From assembly GCA_000507305.1 (NCBI GenBank), contig DF241067.1:1-64000 (forward strand): a stretch of 64,000 bases of DNA, read 5' to 3'. The stretch is from Breviolum minutum Mf 1.05b.01. Taxonomy: Eukaryota > Sar > Dinophyceae > Suessiales > Symbiodiniaceae. Made by a program: the position numbers and the translations under genes. Below, piece after piece: positions 61,099 to 63,874 of the stretch; within the stretch, counting starts at the first letter, position 1, and each line of letters opens with the position of its first letter. Below the pieces are notes generated by a model. It had not been told where the DNA came from and did not search any database. It saw nothing but the letters and a program-made list of their open reading frames with translations.

Positions 61099-63874
61099 TT
61101 GTTGTTGTTGATGATGATGATGATGATGGAGTTCACCGGGCACCTATGCATCTTTCTCACAGAATCACGGTTCAGAAACTTGAAATATTGTTGATGGAAG
61201 AAATCCTGCACCAGTTGAGGTTGGTAGTTTATCCCATTATTCATACGGTTTTATACATCCCGGGTGGTGCAGGATTTCTTCTATCAACAGTATCATTTGA
61301 TTTTTGGATCTTAGCCCCCTACAAAGCCCATCGATTTGAGTCTGTTTCAGCGGAATCCCCGCATTAAACCACTCGAGTGCAAGAAACCAACTCGTGCCTG
61401 AAAGCGACCTGATGGCTGGGTGCTTGGGTTTTCATATGTTTCTATTGGGAAATCTATATCAAAAACAATAACCATAAACAATTGAAGCCTGAAGGAAGAT
61501 GTATATAAATGACACATTTTGTTCCTCTAATCAACCATGCCATAAGGCGCATCTGATTTTTTTTTATTGCTAACATCCATTTTTTTCGCCATTCTTGCGG
61601 GTGTTTTGAGACAGGCAACCAAGCAACCAACAAACCAACCGAGGTTGCAAGACAACATGTTCTTGTTGGATGAGTTGGCTAAGATGCTGATGGATCAGGT
61701 AGCCAACTTCCTACCGGGATGGATTTTGGCATATTTTTTGTACGTGGCGTGAGTTGTTGTTTTTGTTGATCTAAAAATTTAAAAAAACCCTACCGGAATC
61801 TCCGAGTCATCTATGTTTTCTTTTAAGTATCAATTGTTGTTTTCTTGTTGCAGTCGCAAGGGTGCATCTTTTAATAGCGCGTGCGTAACATACATTTGTT
61901 TTTTGAGAGCTATTGTCCACTGATTCAAGCCTTTCTCTTAAAAAGAAACATAGCGACAACTGGCAAATCAAGTTCTAGTTCTCAGGGCTTGGTCAAGGAA
62001 ACCACTTGGGGCACTATGGAAATCGACAGGTTTGCTAGCTCAGTTAATCATGATCAACAAGTACCGTCAACTCTGAATGATGAACACCCTAGTTGGAAAA
62101 CAAATGTTAAAGAGTTCTATTTGGAAGGCACATGCTGTTGATGGGTTTTTAGGCAGAAAAAAATGGTCATAGGCGATTCGGTTTCAGCATCAAAGTAGGC
62201 CTGACGCTTACCCCCTTTGATGACTCTTGTTTTGAATTGGAACGCTTTTTTCTTTTTAGAGTCTTAAAACCCCAACCTAGAGAACTTGAGAACAGGTGGA
62301 GTTCAGGTAGACAGAATCGACCTGAGTTTTTCATGGGGCAATTCTCGTTTCTCGCAGCTTCACTCCACTGAAGATCAAATTGAAGTCAAACCAGCGTCCA
62401 CTGATTGTCCCCAAAAAAACAGCAGCAGAATCTTGCACCCACAATCTTTTCTTCTCATCTCATCTCATCCCACCACCCAGCTGGCTGTGCAGGAGAAGGT
62501 CAGCGGTGAAGAACTCATGAAGCTGATTAACAAGGTGGTTAAATGGTTTAAATGGTTTGAATGGTTCAATGGTCTGTTGTTGTTGTTGTTGTGGTTGTTG
62601 TTGTTGTTGTTGTTGTTGTGGTTGTTGTTGTTGTTGTTGTTGTTGTTGGCGGCGGTGGTCGTCATTTCCCAAAAGGACCTGATTTGAATGCCTTCTTAGA
62701 AAGCAAACAACTCCAAGTCAATCAAAAAACATGATTCATGATGAATCCCTACCATGGTATCTTCAGTAAAATCTAGGAAATTTATGTTGACGTTTTGTCC
62801 AGGAAATTTTCATCCGACAGGGGTTGGGTGCAATTTTTCGCAAATCAAACTAGCCACCTTTTCTATTTTTCACTGAAAGGACCGGGTGACCTACCCACCG
62901 GCTTCACCGAAAAAAAAAGCTTTTTATCTTTATTTTTGTGAGGGAAATCATCCAAAAACACGATCCAACATTTTTCAAGTTCGGTGTCATGATTGTTAGA
63001 TAACAAACACTGCCCACCAAATCTATTATTGAGCCTTTAGGCCCCAAAATCAACTTTCTGCACTTTCAGCTGATCGGTTGGTTGGTGAAGGGTGGTGAAG
63101 AGTTTAGCCTATCCTACTGTTGATGGCTGAAATCCTGCACCAGTTGATGGGTAGTTTATCCCATTATTTTCAGGTCTTTATACATCCCAGGTTGTGCAGG
63201 ATTTCTGAACCATCAACAGTGCGAAAACATGTCGATGTAAAGCATTCTGATTGTGGGGATACGTATCCTTCTGAGCTCTGGCTCTACCAATTGGCCAACC
63301 ACCAAGGAATCATGGACACCTTTTCACCAAATGCTTGACGTTTTTGTGAGACAAAGGGCTCCAGTAGAACTTAGTGTAACTTGGAACGTTGAGAATATAA
63401 CCAGCCATATCTACTGTTGATGGTTCAGACGTTCCGGCGATCATCAGTTGATATATGGTAAATATTCCATTATTTACAGGCTTTCATACATGTTGGGTGG
63501 TTGTTTGGGATGTCTGAACCATCAACGGTAGCAATGGAAAATCAACCATTTTGTAAGTGATTACCAGGAAAGATGGTGATTTTCCATGGCTATGTTGGTT
63601 TACCAGATAAGATCTCGTAAGCCCAAATGACCATCTAGACAGGGAACAGTTTCACAGGAAAACACAACCACCTCCATCAGGCTGGAAATATCCAGGTGTG
63701 CTGTGAACATTGAACTGATTATCAGGGTGTAAATAATGGGATAAACTAGGTAAACTACCAACCTCAACTGGTTCATCACTTGGTTCATCCTCCCAAACTT
63801 CTTCCAAAACCAGGCAGCTGCAGAAGGTAAACTGATCATGGGCAACTCTCGTATGGCAGTGGCAGCCTATACGG
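22158..63874 (+). CDS. ftsH: Plastid-targeted FtsH AAA+ zinc metalloprotease, about 33 exons (gene span)
   Basis: Membrane-bound ATP-dependent zinc protease. Plastid FtsH degrades damaged thylakoid proteins such as photosystem II D1. Reading exons in order gives a signal peptide with an FVAP motif, a basic transit region, a second hydrophobic segment, the lumenal NYSDFIDSI and [13 protein letters not shown] region, a membrane helix, Walker A GPPGTGKT, Walker [12 protein letters not shown] with RPGRFDRQ, zinc site HEAGH with the downstream TTGASND aspartate, and C-terminal helices. No core block is missing or frameshifted. About 16 introns have GT donors, 11 have GC and one appears to have GA; nearly all acceptors are AG|G. 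Introns carry hairpin repeats and one holds a 10-kb LINE. The end is uncertain: the last visible exon ends at a good GT donor (63875) or reads on to a TGA at 63922. Family assignment is certain; N-terminal exon borders are tentative. Confidence 0.93.
22459..22680. repeat. MITE-like hairpin family A, copy interrupted by a family B copy
   Basis: Outer ends are TACTGTTGATGG and CAGCCATCAACGAG, inverted. The middle (22514-22623) is a complete family B hairpin. It ends 13 bases before FtsH exon 2. Confidence 0.7.
22514..22623. repeat. MITE-like hairpin family B, nested in family A
   Basis: Terminal inverted repeat TACGCTCCCCAAAACTAAC / TTAGTTTCAGGGAGGGTA with CCATTTTCAGG near the centre. Confidence 0.7.
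22694..22848 (+). CDS. ftsH: FtsH exon 2: signal-peptide core, FVAP motif and transit region
   Basis: It follows acceptor GAG|GA and reads [17 protein letters not shown], then a Ser/Thr-rich stretch with NRAPHSG. A hydrophobic core followed by Phe-Val-Ala-Pro is the usual class of peridinin-plastid presequence. The 3' end is uncertain: possible donors lie after 22832 (GT), 22839 (GC) and 22848 (GA), all in phase with exon 3. Confidence 0.6.
22878..23004. repeat. MITE-like hairpin family A
   Basis: CCGTTGATGCTTCAGAAATCC inverted against GGATTTCTGAACCATCAAC; TTGAGGTTGGTAGTTTATC core. Confidence 0.65.
23456..23567 (+). CDS. ftsH: FtsH exon 3: Ala/Arg-rich transit peptide
   Basis: Acceptor CAG|GTG, then [20 protein letters not shown] and further Arg/Lys/Thr-rich sequence, ending near a GT donor. 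It is strongly GC-rich against AT-rich flanks. Composition fits a transit peptide. It could belong to another gene, but order, strand and phase fit FtsH. Confidence 0.55.
24086..24196 (+). CDS. ftsH: Candidate FtsH exon 4: Leu/Glu-rich helical segment
   Basis: It reads [20 protein letters not shown] and then a Leu/Glu-rich helix ending near LKALAEEQR. The phase can match exon 3 (one base carried over) and exon 5, but the acceptor after ACTAG and a GA donor are weak. It has no counterpart in the conserved FtsH core. Confidence 0.4.
25143..25246 (+). CDS. ftsH: Candidate FtsH exon 5: basic presequence segment
   Basis: Acceptor CTACAG|GT, then [20 protein letters not shown] and a Ser/Ala stretch; a GC donor follows GAG. 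Arg/Ser-rich composition suits a stromal transit region upstream of the second hydrophobic segment. Confidence 0.5.
25457..25564. repeat. MITE-like hairpin family B
   Basis: ACACTCCCTAAAACTAACAG against ATGTTAGTTTCAGGGAGGGT. Confidence 0.7.
26050..26110 (+). repeat. (GGTAT)n followed by (GCAT)n
   Basis: Seven GGTAT-type units, then about five GCAT units. Confidence 0.85.
26331..26447. repeat. MITE-like hairpin family A
   Basis: GGTTGATGGTTCAGAAATCC against GGATTTCTGAACCATCAACC, near-perfect terminal inverted repeats. Confidence 0.72.
27094..27179 (+). CDS. ftsH: FtsH exon 6: second hydrophobic segment (thylakoid transfer or first TM)
   Basis: It reads [20 protein letters not shown] and ends PAQ at a GT donor. 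Joined to exon 7 this gives [13 protein letters not shown], which looks like a processing site just before the lumenal domain. An alternative acceptor at 27107 would start the exon at 27108. Confidence 0.72.
27572..27680. repeat. Repeat family E
   Basis: Shares ATGGGGATTCTAATAAACC, AAGGATCCCTAT and TTTTTTCGTGGCTCA with 42552-42680; a shorter relative is at 15804-15875. Confidence 0.55.
28011..28109. repeat. MITE-like hairpin family D
   Basis: TGGGGGTTTCCTAAAATGTA against CTATTCTTGGAAACACCCA, flanked by TATA on both sides. It lies 66 bases upstream of FtsH exon 7. Confidence 0.75.
28176..28229 (+). CDS. ftsH: FtsH exon 7: start of the lumenal domain
   Basis: [18 protein letters not shown] between AAG|G and a GT donor, phase 0. 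YSDF...I..GE is the opening of the extracytoplasmic domain in cyanobacterial and plastid FtsH. Confidence 0.88.
28881..28934 (+). CDS. ftsH: FtsH exon 8: lumenal domain
   Basis: Acceptor CAG|GTG and GT donor; 54 bases, phase 0, reading [18 protein letters not shown]. It continues the GEVEMVRV strand from exon 7. Confidence 0.86.
29358..29488. repeat. MITE-like hairpin family A
   Basis: GGTTGATGGTTCAAGAATCC against GGGATTTCTGAACCATCAAC. Confidence 0.65.
30067..30147 (+). CDS. ftsH: FtsH exon 9: lumenal domain
   Basis: Acceptor GGGCAG|GAT and GT donor; reads [20 protein letters not shown] then NQLADKK, a diagnostic FtsH lumenal block. Confidence 0.9.
30778..30880. repeat. MITE-like hairpin family D
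   Basis: ATGTTTCCGAAAATAGTGGT against ACCACCATTTTAGGAAACCC, flanked by TATA repeats. Confidence 0.7.
31361..31476 (+). CDS. ftsH: FtsH exon 10: transmembrane helix
   Basis: Acceptor [27 protein letters not shown] followed by the helix [18 protein letters not shown]. The start is firm. The end is inferred from phase with exon 11: GT after 31476, or GC after 31458. Confidence 0.85.
32768..32831 (+). CDS. ftsH: FtsH exon 11: Gly-rich linker and NPFELGKSK block
   Basis: Reads [19 protein letters not shown] then SK before a GT donor. The Gly/Pro linker and FELGKSK motif precede the AAA+ domain in plastid FtsH. Confidence 0.86.
32882..32968. repeat. MITE-like family D, truncated copy
   Basis: Left end TGGGGGTTTCCAAAAATAGA and core are present, but the right terminal repeat is lost. 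It lies 50 bases after FtsH exon 11. Confidence 0.6.
33660..33743 (+). CDS. ftsH: FtsH exon 12: start of the AAA+ domain
   Basis: Acceptor CCAG|GCG and GC donor; includes [17 protein letters not shown], the conserved F.DVAG..EAK block at the AAA+ N-terminus. Confidence 0.92.
34286..34314 (+). CDS. ftsH: FtsH exon 13: 29-base microexon
   Basis: [10 protein letters not shown], with the Arg codon split to exon 14. Acceptor AGAG|GTT, GC donor. It fills exactly the gap between TELME and [11 protein letters not shown], so the family sequence confirms it despite its size. Confidence 0.85.
34961..34999 (+). CDS. ftsH: FtsH exon 14: segment before Walker A
   Basis: [13 protein letters not shown] with a GC donor splitting a Leu codon. 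The acceptor CCAG|A is one of the few here not followed by G. Confidence 0.87.
35954..36011 (+). CDS. ftsH: FtsH exon 15: Walker A
   Basis: [19 protein letters not shown]: the nucleotide-binding P-loop with its Lys-Thr. Acceptor GAG|G, GT donor after GAG. Confidence 0.95.
36355..36457 (+). CDS. ftsH: FtsH exon 16: pore-loop region
   Basis: Begins [20 protein letters not shown], then [14 protein letters not shown]. The FAGIGA stretch corresponds to the aromatic substrate-gripping pore loop (FVGVGA in most FtsH). The start is firm; the exact 3' border at AAG-AAG-C is uncertain. Confidence 0.92.
36692..36765 (+). CDS. ftsH: FtsH exon 17: Walker B
   Basis: [20 protein letters not shown] then GFGQ, GC donor. 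The acidic pair of IDEID coordinates Mg-ATP. The acceptor may lie further upstream (36675), adding a few residues. Confidence 0.92.
37707..37760 (+). repeat. (GAT)n microsatellite
   Basis: About 18 GAT units in the intron before FtsH exon 18. Confidence 0.92.
37829..37896 (+). CDS. ftsH: FtsH exon 18: NDEREQ block
   Basis: [20 protein letters not shown] then NK before a GC donor. It lies 69 bases downstream of a GAT microsatellite in the intron. Confidence 0.93.
38136..38220 (+). repeat. Imperfect (ATTATC)n low-complexity tract
   Basis: ATTATC, ATCATC and GTCATT units directly upstream of the 71-bp minisatellite. Confidence 0.8.
38228..38475 (+). repeat. Minisatellite, 71-bp unit, about 3.5 copies
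   Basis: GAAGCAGTCCATGC starts at 38228, 38299, 38370 and 38441; the first three units are full length. Confidence 0.85.
39134..39220 (+). CDS. ftsH: FtsH exon 19: second region of homology
   Basis: Includes [19 protein letters not shown], carrying the arginine fingers of the SRH. Acceptor CCAG|GGT, GC donor. Confidence 0.94.
39707..39760 (+). CDS. ftsH: FtsH exon 20: AAA+ lid
   Basis: [18 protein letters not shown], acceptor CAACAG|GTG, GC donor, phase 0. Confidence 0.91.
41041..41095 (+). CDS. ftsH: FtsH exon 21: AAA+ lid
   Basis: [19 protein letters not shown], with the last Gly split. Acceptor GGAAG|GAC, GC donor. Confidence 0.9.
41267..41692 (+). repeat. Tandem duplication, 213-bp unit, two copies
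   Basis: GATGAAAAACCAACTG recurs at 41267 and 41480, and the following 210 bases are nearly identical. The first copy ends in a truncated family B start, the second runs into a full family B hairpin. Confidence 0.75.
41667..41772. repeat. MITE-like hairpin family B
   Basis: TACACTCCCCCAAAACTAAC against GGTTATGTTCCTTTCAGGGA; it forms the end of the second copy of a 213-bp tandem duplication. Confidence 0.68.
42069..42217. other. Assembly gap (149 N)
   Basis: Unknown bases next to a long GTT tract, 140 bases before FtsH exon 22. Probably a collapsed repeat. Confidence 0.99.
42218..42347 (+). repeat. (GTT)n microsatellite with GTC units
   Basis: GTT run with a (GTCGTT) section; ends about 10 bases before the exon 22 acceptor. 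Confidence 0.93.
42358..42494 (+). CDS. ftsH: FtsH exon 22: sensor 2 / lid helices
   Basis: The longest FtsH exon here. It opens [20 protein letters not shown] and ends LEKKD at a GT donor. It starts only about 10 bases after a long GTT repeat, so the repeat occupies the place of the polypyrimidine tract. Confidence 0.92.
42552..42680. repeat. Repeat family E
   Basis: Contains ATGGGGATTATAATAAACCA, AAGGATCCCTATTAAACAAC and TTTTTTTTCGTGGCTCAAG, in the same order as the copy at 27572. Confidence 0.55.
43311..43374 (+). CDS. ftsH: FtsH exon 23: zinc-binding HEAGH
   Basis: [20 protein letters not shown], then LG with a GC donor. HEAGH supplies two zinc ligands and the catalytic glutamate of the peptidase. 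Confidence 0.94.
43740..43861 (+). CDS. ftsH: FtsH exon 24: protease domain
   Basis: [20 protein letters not shown] followed by [20 protein letters not shown]. The best fit to the family uses a rare GA donor after AAG at 43861, because reading on meets a stop after three more codons. Confidence 0.9.
43903..44010. repeat. MITE-like hairpin family C
   Basis: TACACCCGGGAAGATTAACA against TGTTGATCTTCGGGGGTGTA; relatives at 8335 and 13189. Confidence 0.62.
44191..44311. repeat. MITE-like hairpin family D
   Basis: TGGGGGTTTCCTGAAATGGT against ACCACCATTTAGGAAACACC, flanked by TATA-like bases. Confidence 0.72.
44606..44710. repeat. MITE-like hairpin family A
   Basis: TACTGTTGATGGAAGAAATC against GATTTCTTCCATCAACAGTA: perfect terminal inverted repeats of at least 20 bp. 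Confidence 0.75.
45193..45240 (+). CDS. ftsH: FtsH exon 25: protease domain
   Basis: [16 protein letters not shown] between CAG|GAG and a GC donor. Confidence 0.9.
45271..45389. repeat. MITE-like hairpin family B, overlapping close to FtsH exon 25
   Basis: TACACTCCCTGAAACTAAC against GTTAAACTTCTGGGGGGTTA; starts about 30 bases after the exon 25 donor. Confidence 0.6.
46148..46262. repeat. MITE-like hairpin family A
   Basis: TACTGTTGATGG...CATCAACAGTA ends with the core in the opposite orientation (AATGGGATAAACTACCAACC). Confidence 0.72.
46616..46684 (+). CDS. ftsH: FtsH exon 26: third zinc-ligand region
   Basis: [20 protein letters not shown] then CTQ. The aspartate of TTGASND is the expected third zinc ligand. 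Acceptor CTCAG|GAA, donor CAG|GTGAG. Confidence 0.92.
46790..46831 (+). repeat. (GAT)n microsatellite
   Basis: About 14 GAT units between FtsH exons 26 and 27. Confidence 0.92.
46885..46948 (+). CDS. ftsH: FtsH exon 27: last exon before the LINE-bearing intron
   Basis: [20 protein letters not shown] then G; GT donor. The next FtsH exon is more than 11 kb away. Confidence 0.88.
46949..47501. other. Intron sequence between FtsH exon 27 and the LINE
   Basis: GATT microsatellite, then AT-rich sequence without a coding signal. Together with the LINE and 57780-58399 it forms one 11.4-kb intron. Confidence 0.6.
46957..47053 (+). repeat. (GATT)n microsatellite
   Basis: About 24 GATT units with two GGATT variants, starting 8 bases after FtsH exon 27. 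Confidence 0.92.
47502..47517 (+). repeat. Left target-site duplication of the LINE (16 bp)
   Basis: TGGGTGTTTTTTTTGA, identical to 57764-57779 and placed just before the ORF1 leader. Bases outside the repeat differ on both sides. Confidence 0.8.
47591..52285 (+). CDS. LINE ORF1: cytosine-5 methyltransferase + ubiquitin-like + Ulp1-like + ORF1 core + coiled coil
   Basis: 1564 aa from the ATG at 47591 (context GCCATGG; the frame is open upstream but without another ATG inside the element). Residues about 100-400 are a C5 methyltransferase: SAM motif FCAGMGALG (104-112), catalytic motif SCQPYS with Cys174, ECV with Glu212 in the ENV position, KRKRW (252-256) in the QxRxR position, and C-terminal [10 protein letters not shown] (384 on). 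Residues about 573-645 resemble a beta-grasp ubiquitin-like fold. About 740-880 resembles a Ulp1/C48 protease (WGDDEI..., His800-Trp, ESCGT with Cys858), but the usual Asp is not evident. About 1000-1430 is a conserved ORF1 core of RNA-binding character, and about 1450-1564 is a Gln-rich coiled coil. The methyltransferase may methylate element copies; that is inference. ORF1 ends in TGA-CTA-G. Confidence 0.87.
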   Translation: MDKRILEFDYSPDLKDYAPGRTVCVVSTVVSLDVHQQCHRMATVPNGQHFRYLGKIPEGMASHSLLLVKIERAGVVPTLKQTEESMCLSHPQCTWESNCDLIEFCAGMGALGQGALAAQFVPRVAVELRPTLAKLYAANSSASVIVGDITEFETIKKVYEAHPKSATISAGISCQPYSKLGDEKSGRDSRASTLPATLAAAHYLRAVVVILECVAPAGEDAYVRWHVEQFCRRTNFSCSEIVIDLQEVWPCKRKRWWCVLSAPALGKLELQSFFPMKDLESIRHVMPSIKAWPKHEESQLRLTPIETEAFAGVSGTPSSYCINLKSVLPCALHAWGAQLTPCPCGCREVPFSRDRLVNRGLYGVLALSKDSTATHEGAHYRHLHPAEAAALCGLDPVLTWDPHQRLVLGAIGQLASPLQAFWVCMQVQQLFQVAQFGETCIRLRKAFGLYRAWLLARAEMVWENENQKVLPSPTLEQAQMWKPVVTARIDQLVNADRNIEQCADQIANVQAELQKKSLPLGLEQVEAVGEEWLKSVEDLTSMQVAIPSPPSESSKELESVRSPTSVVSSAASETIVIKITTQVGEQPVVTAAYTGITVQQIVEAEMSIGDWHSSHSKIVICDEDGNVMSPKSPVMHDVHLFVEESVTEDMVDCGNENPIPSLCNNQIGKDEHAIGSSYASPLTQLKGQAFLRLKPPQVSSESQVQSLRAQKQLATDRCVMLDHQGMIWGDDEIVWHLQRIQGTCKKEMLDQEMNDEIPAWIDPLLFQGWVFHNDVCEVKQWHKSRDNPSLFFTVAINQSHWIPVIFRIQDKVFSISFLQTWPVDLQFVKQVANILTESFECTSCAMHPVQIPSVPESCGTAAILFLEEFLLVSPTPEHIDYPEMHSHYRAMFCEALKTCTLASHPWMWGAGKEEVTQAQDELMSVLKAHGVPQEEIRSRAQKAVSVIGAQPIITACQGKTPWRSLKALGNNSNFKFVLPDELQIQIQARAGKDAIGNPGKKGKGQKGSSKEPPIEIDPSKLSLPEGLFCCVVPQIAHQQIGPVAEGVAIMTALEAEPYLRASKVVSTNPLAILVLNAPSAKLCTTLLHTPVTVPARCVINQEPLLIEATLVQLGSKKIERAAKKSHADFEAVHVATLKFVVYRDEVPIPWEQFGQGPVKYLLHHLPMLKLCLEKHCTCAAWHNEEGVAVHSVIVDVWRRQFMRKGYKPDNMTTASMFAVCVRVPMCLKDRIIETSGTAGIYVEPRSLDAREVDSTYAVVWVPKADRKTVLHLKQTNPVATSIVRSDDRWGLRVLSSQAQALHSSVRPEAVFLSQGPRMKFTVAPVPYGTDRRSLSTALKAIGWEAKPVQPTGAVDGGRGNVWSVLATEHPPTNIVTMGHGDMVIATVTVSTGDKEDKRKPLATSNTLSLCGQVSQKTGNHDPWTVRDPWQSYNPTKSAANVSPPEASASLKQLESKIEQAVLARIPTHAAVPMEQDDMPERVDYLEKQIQTLMHKQQQLEGTVSDHHIQQSAQLSQLQGQLNAQGQHVSNQLASQQQNMQQMFETQMQQIRNLLSKRPRSEDGE
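52283..52289 (+). promoter_or_regulatory. Candidate stop-codon readthrough signal TGACTAG between ORF1 and ORF2
   Basis: ORF1 stops at TGA (52283-52285), followed directly by CTAG. ORF2 lies in the same frame (52466 minus 47591 is divisible by 3), and the 60 codons between have no stop. UGA-CUA(G) is a known leaky-stop context in eukaryotic viruses and metazoan genes. Function in dinoflagellates is inference. Confidence 0.55.
52466..57703 (+). CDS. LINE ORF2: AP endonuclease, reverse transcriptase, zinc knuckle, RNase H
   Basis: 1745 aa from the ATG; the same frame is open back to the ORF1 stop at 52283. The endonuclease has Glu133 (VTETH), Asp260 (GDWN) and Asp329-His330 (SDHS). The reverse transcriptase has Asp847 (SADIQKAF), a GCPEGCSMS block and YVDDW with Asp940-Asp941. 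A cysteine/histidine cluster (CKFCG...H....C) around 56209-56268 is zinc-knuckle-like. RNase H has Asp1339 (FTDGS), Glu1388 (RAELYA), Asp1411 (WTDCQG) and Asp1484 (NSLADRA). A C-terminal extension of about 200 aa with [16 protein letters not shown] has a distant match in the older fragment at 14175. All catalytic residues are present, so target-primed reverse transcription is plausible. Translation could be by readthrough from ORF1 or by internal initiation. Confidence 0.92.
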   Translation: MHLWLGFLWVSMLHFVHSSISKFQKIVARCWHLNNKTVLGCKACWVKQVHKGCKHNNGNKQELLTCGLGLVKRHWLAILMLCLVHRGEAGNPGPQNGTAPVWTLGTFNPSGLNGKQQILAEHLAFGDVWAVTETHLSSRAAHSFKKGLKSTNNPFSYCVCGNPTPQRPQSEHAGAWTGVANLSKFPTRAVPVVWKQDSYQTSRVQVTATLCHDMWITGGLVYGEPPGMAHPFAKEHTEALLQEVSEAVTSVRGLRFVAGDWNFQIGQLEAFQYLQQHGFQDLQTVAEERWGWSPQPTCKGVTRKDFFFVSPELRDLLVDVKIIHDIWSDHSVVAGVFQGGPKHVAKHCWKMPGPFPWPRDFVNSDFQPKVDFEHADPSENYASLWQQVEEHAAGLLVVEASNKCDSALPLQVPKSSMGRGRTFETVPKYGSTLAGTLKKGRAGDVVPLLHGQSVKHAHWFRQLRRMQSYCRHRKVHPTDAENAHGVQLWRSILQAKGFPKGFQQWWQTEATVLLDGAPLVIPLAPPELVTAEMLYQSFVMEVRQLEAKLNKSRRDYAVQRRKDMAMMIFQDVRKDQPDRVDVLLSNQQAVVVDICTENLCVTLSEPVSFDWTQPCVIDGKKFEIIRSESVWVYLDSIDGVQIESVISQHRFVGKLEEMFQEFEAEWSKRWNRHKDTPSSQWTQIIEFARATIPKLDIQLNPITVTDLRQEIFRKKLRSATGLDGVSLSDLKCLPDAVLQACSSVLQRAESTGDWPCQVVEGKVASLAKSEAPSKVQEFRPITIFSQLFRLWGSIRAKQILRSLDACCPAWLLGNRPGCHAMQMWMQVQWMIEVAHTTGFHIAGVSADIQKAFNHLPREVVMSVGLCVGIPMSVLQGWSGALQAITRRFQIRESLGPAVKSVTGCPEGCSMSCVGMLLINLLYHHWVSFQCPESIPLSYVDDWQVLTPKVESAIDIMHSLEQFTCKVDLLLDKKKTYAWSTDPRCRGAFKQQSVQPKMQARSLGAQMQYTKAHGAKVLHERILEVQKLWPKLRASLSPYFMKARVLSRAAWPKGLHAIAASCLGHDSFAKLRAGAMKGIDACGSGCSSWIQLGMIESPEADPQYWSLRETLRCVRQCQSEQQVVMLLDLAIQQSPGIQQGGPTSALINRLHYVGWSFHQGAIVSDKLGQFSIFSTSFQEIMFRAAESWKSVVASKVSHRPCFEGLHKSDPVSTRAFLKLLSVQEQGLFRKILNGAAFTNDILYHFSESGCTTCKFCGQQDSRMHRFWVCPAFANERANVPTSVLEAINEIPACLALSGWSLLSETQESWWKYLLSLKHGPPQSLQQTWLDDQGWVDVFTDGSCFHPTRECIRFASWSVCRAGPSLDMVESAVVATGALPGVLQSAFRAELYAVHQAISWAVKQKCKLRLWTDCQGVVNKLQKMLDGRWKPPVNARHADLWEQIQDMLVSLGPKSCVITKVAAHQAVQEAQTPLEYWAYLHNSLADRAASLSNVCRPEAFWKLHNEHMQAVEATQFLNDSVQKHLLAVSKRAVVRDQVDEADGSLVREAAERPFKQAQSPSIAPWVSPILKCQVPLSVSAKFGHRLTALAAAWWQEGIGQAEKGNEKPCWVSWYQLFVDYQLRTGDYGPYYDGGWQDPAKRLMLKARPFRFRKRCAWFVQLVKKLHKYNALKLHQKVTRPESVVFALHASAIWCVWPMSRLQDVERWVTARLPRAATREGKILDRLPVAKQLEEASTLEVVQGPLCQ
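57764..57779 (+). repeat. Right target-site duplication of the LINE (16 bp)
   Basis: Identical to 47502-47517, directly after the GGGAAAT tail. The tail runs into the GGG of the duplication, so the exact border is ambiguous by a few bases. Confidence 0.8.
57780..58399. other. Intron sequence between the LINE and FtsH exon 28
   Basis: No coding signal seen. An inverted pair (GCCGGCCTTATTAATAAGGG near 58230 and TTAGGGCCGGCGTATTTC near 58292) may be a degenerate hairpin. Confidence 0.5.
58400..58426 (+). CDS. ftsH: FtsH exon 28: 27-base microexon after the LINE
   Basis: QQGGGPFMG; acceptor ACCAG|GA and a GC donor inside the Gly codon. Joined to exon 29 it gives GPFMGRDFMG, the expected FtsH motif. 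Confidence 0.75.
58511..58620. repeat. MITE-like hairpin, family B relative
   Basis: TACCCCCCCCGAAGTTTAGC against CTTAAACTTCGGGGGGTGC. Confidence 0.6.
58938..59032. repeat. MITE-like hairpin, family B relative
   Basis: TACGCTCCAGGGAACTAACA against ATGTCAATTCCCTGGAGGGTA. Confidence 0.65.
59828..59895 (+). CDS. ftsH: FtsH exon 29: C-terminal region
   Basis: [20 protein letters not shown] then VE; acceptor TGAG|GT, GT donor. Corresponds to the start of the long C-terminal helices. Confidence 0.82.
59990..60093. repeat. MITE-like hairpin, family B relative
   Basis: TACTTCCCTGAAAATTAACA against ATGTTAGTTTTCCGGGGTGT; inner GTCCCCTGAAAA and TTTTAGGGGAC are also inverted. Confidence 0.65.
60586..60629 (+). 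CDS. ftsH: FtsH exon 30: C-terminal helix
   Basis: [15 protein letters not shown]; acceptor GAGCAG|GTG. The GT donor within the Leu codon is chosen because it joins in phase to exon 31. Confidence 0.83.
61045..61128 (+). repeat. (GAT)n with internal (GTT)n
   Basis: GAT run interrupted by four GTT units. Confidence 0.92.
61186..61292. repeat. MITE-like hairpin family A
   Basis: TATTGTTGATGGAAGAAATC against GATTTCTTCTATCAACAGTA. Confidence 0.72.
61644..61698 (+). CDS. ftsH: FtsH exon 31: C-terminal helix
   Basis: [18 protein letters not shown]; acceptor CCGAG|G, donor CAG|GTAG. Confidence 0.83.
62493..62534 (+). CDS. ftsH: FtsH exon 32: C-terminal helix
   Basis: [14 protein letters not shown]; acceptor GTGCAG|GAG, GT donor. 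Matches the E(T/K)(V/L).GEE(F/L)..LI end of the FtsH fold. Confidence 0.84.
62574..62648 (+). repeat. (GTT)n microsatellite with GGT units
   Basis: Lies 40 bases after FtsH exon 32; two GTGGTT interruptions. Confidence 0.92.
63115..63221. repeat. MITE-like hairpin family A
   Basis: TACTGTTGATGGCTGAAATCC against GGATTTCTGAACCATCAACA. Confidence 0.72.
63412..63530. repeat. MITE-like hairpin family A
   Basis: TACTGTTGATGGTTCAGACG against TGTCTGAACCATCAACGGTA. About 190 bp from another copy in the same FtsH intron; a partial third lies at 63728-63773. Confidence 0.7.
63814..63874 (+). CDS. ftsH: FtsH exon 33: C-terminal tail (may not be the last)
   Basis: [20 protein letters not shown] after acceptor CCAG|GCA. 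ACG-G|GTGAGG is a strong donor; ignoring it, the frame stays open to TGA at 63922-63924. This tail goes beyond the conserved FtsH end. Confidence 0.65.
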
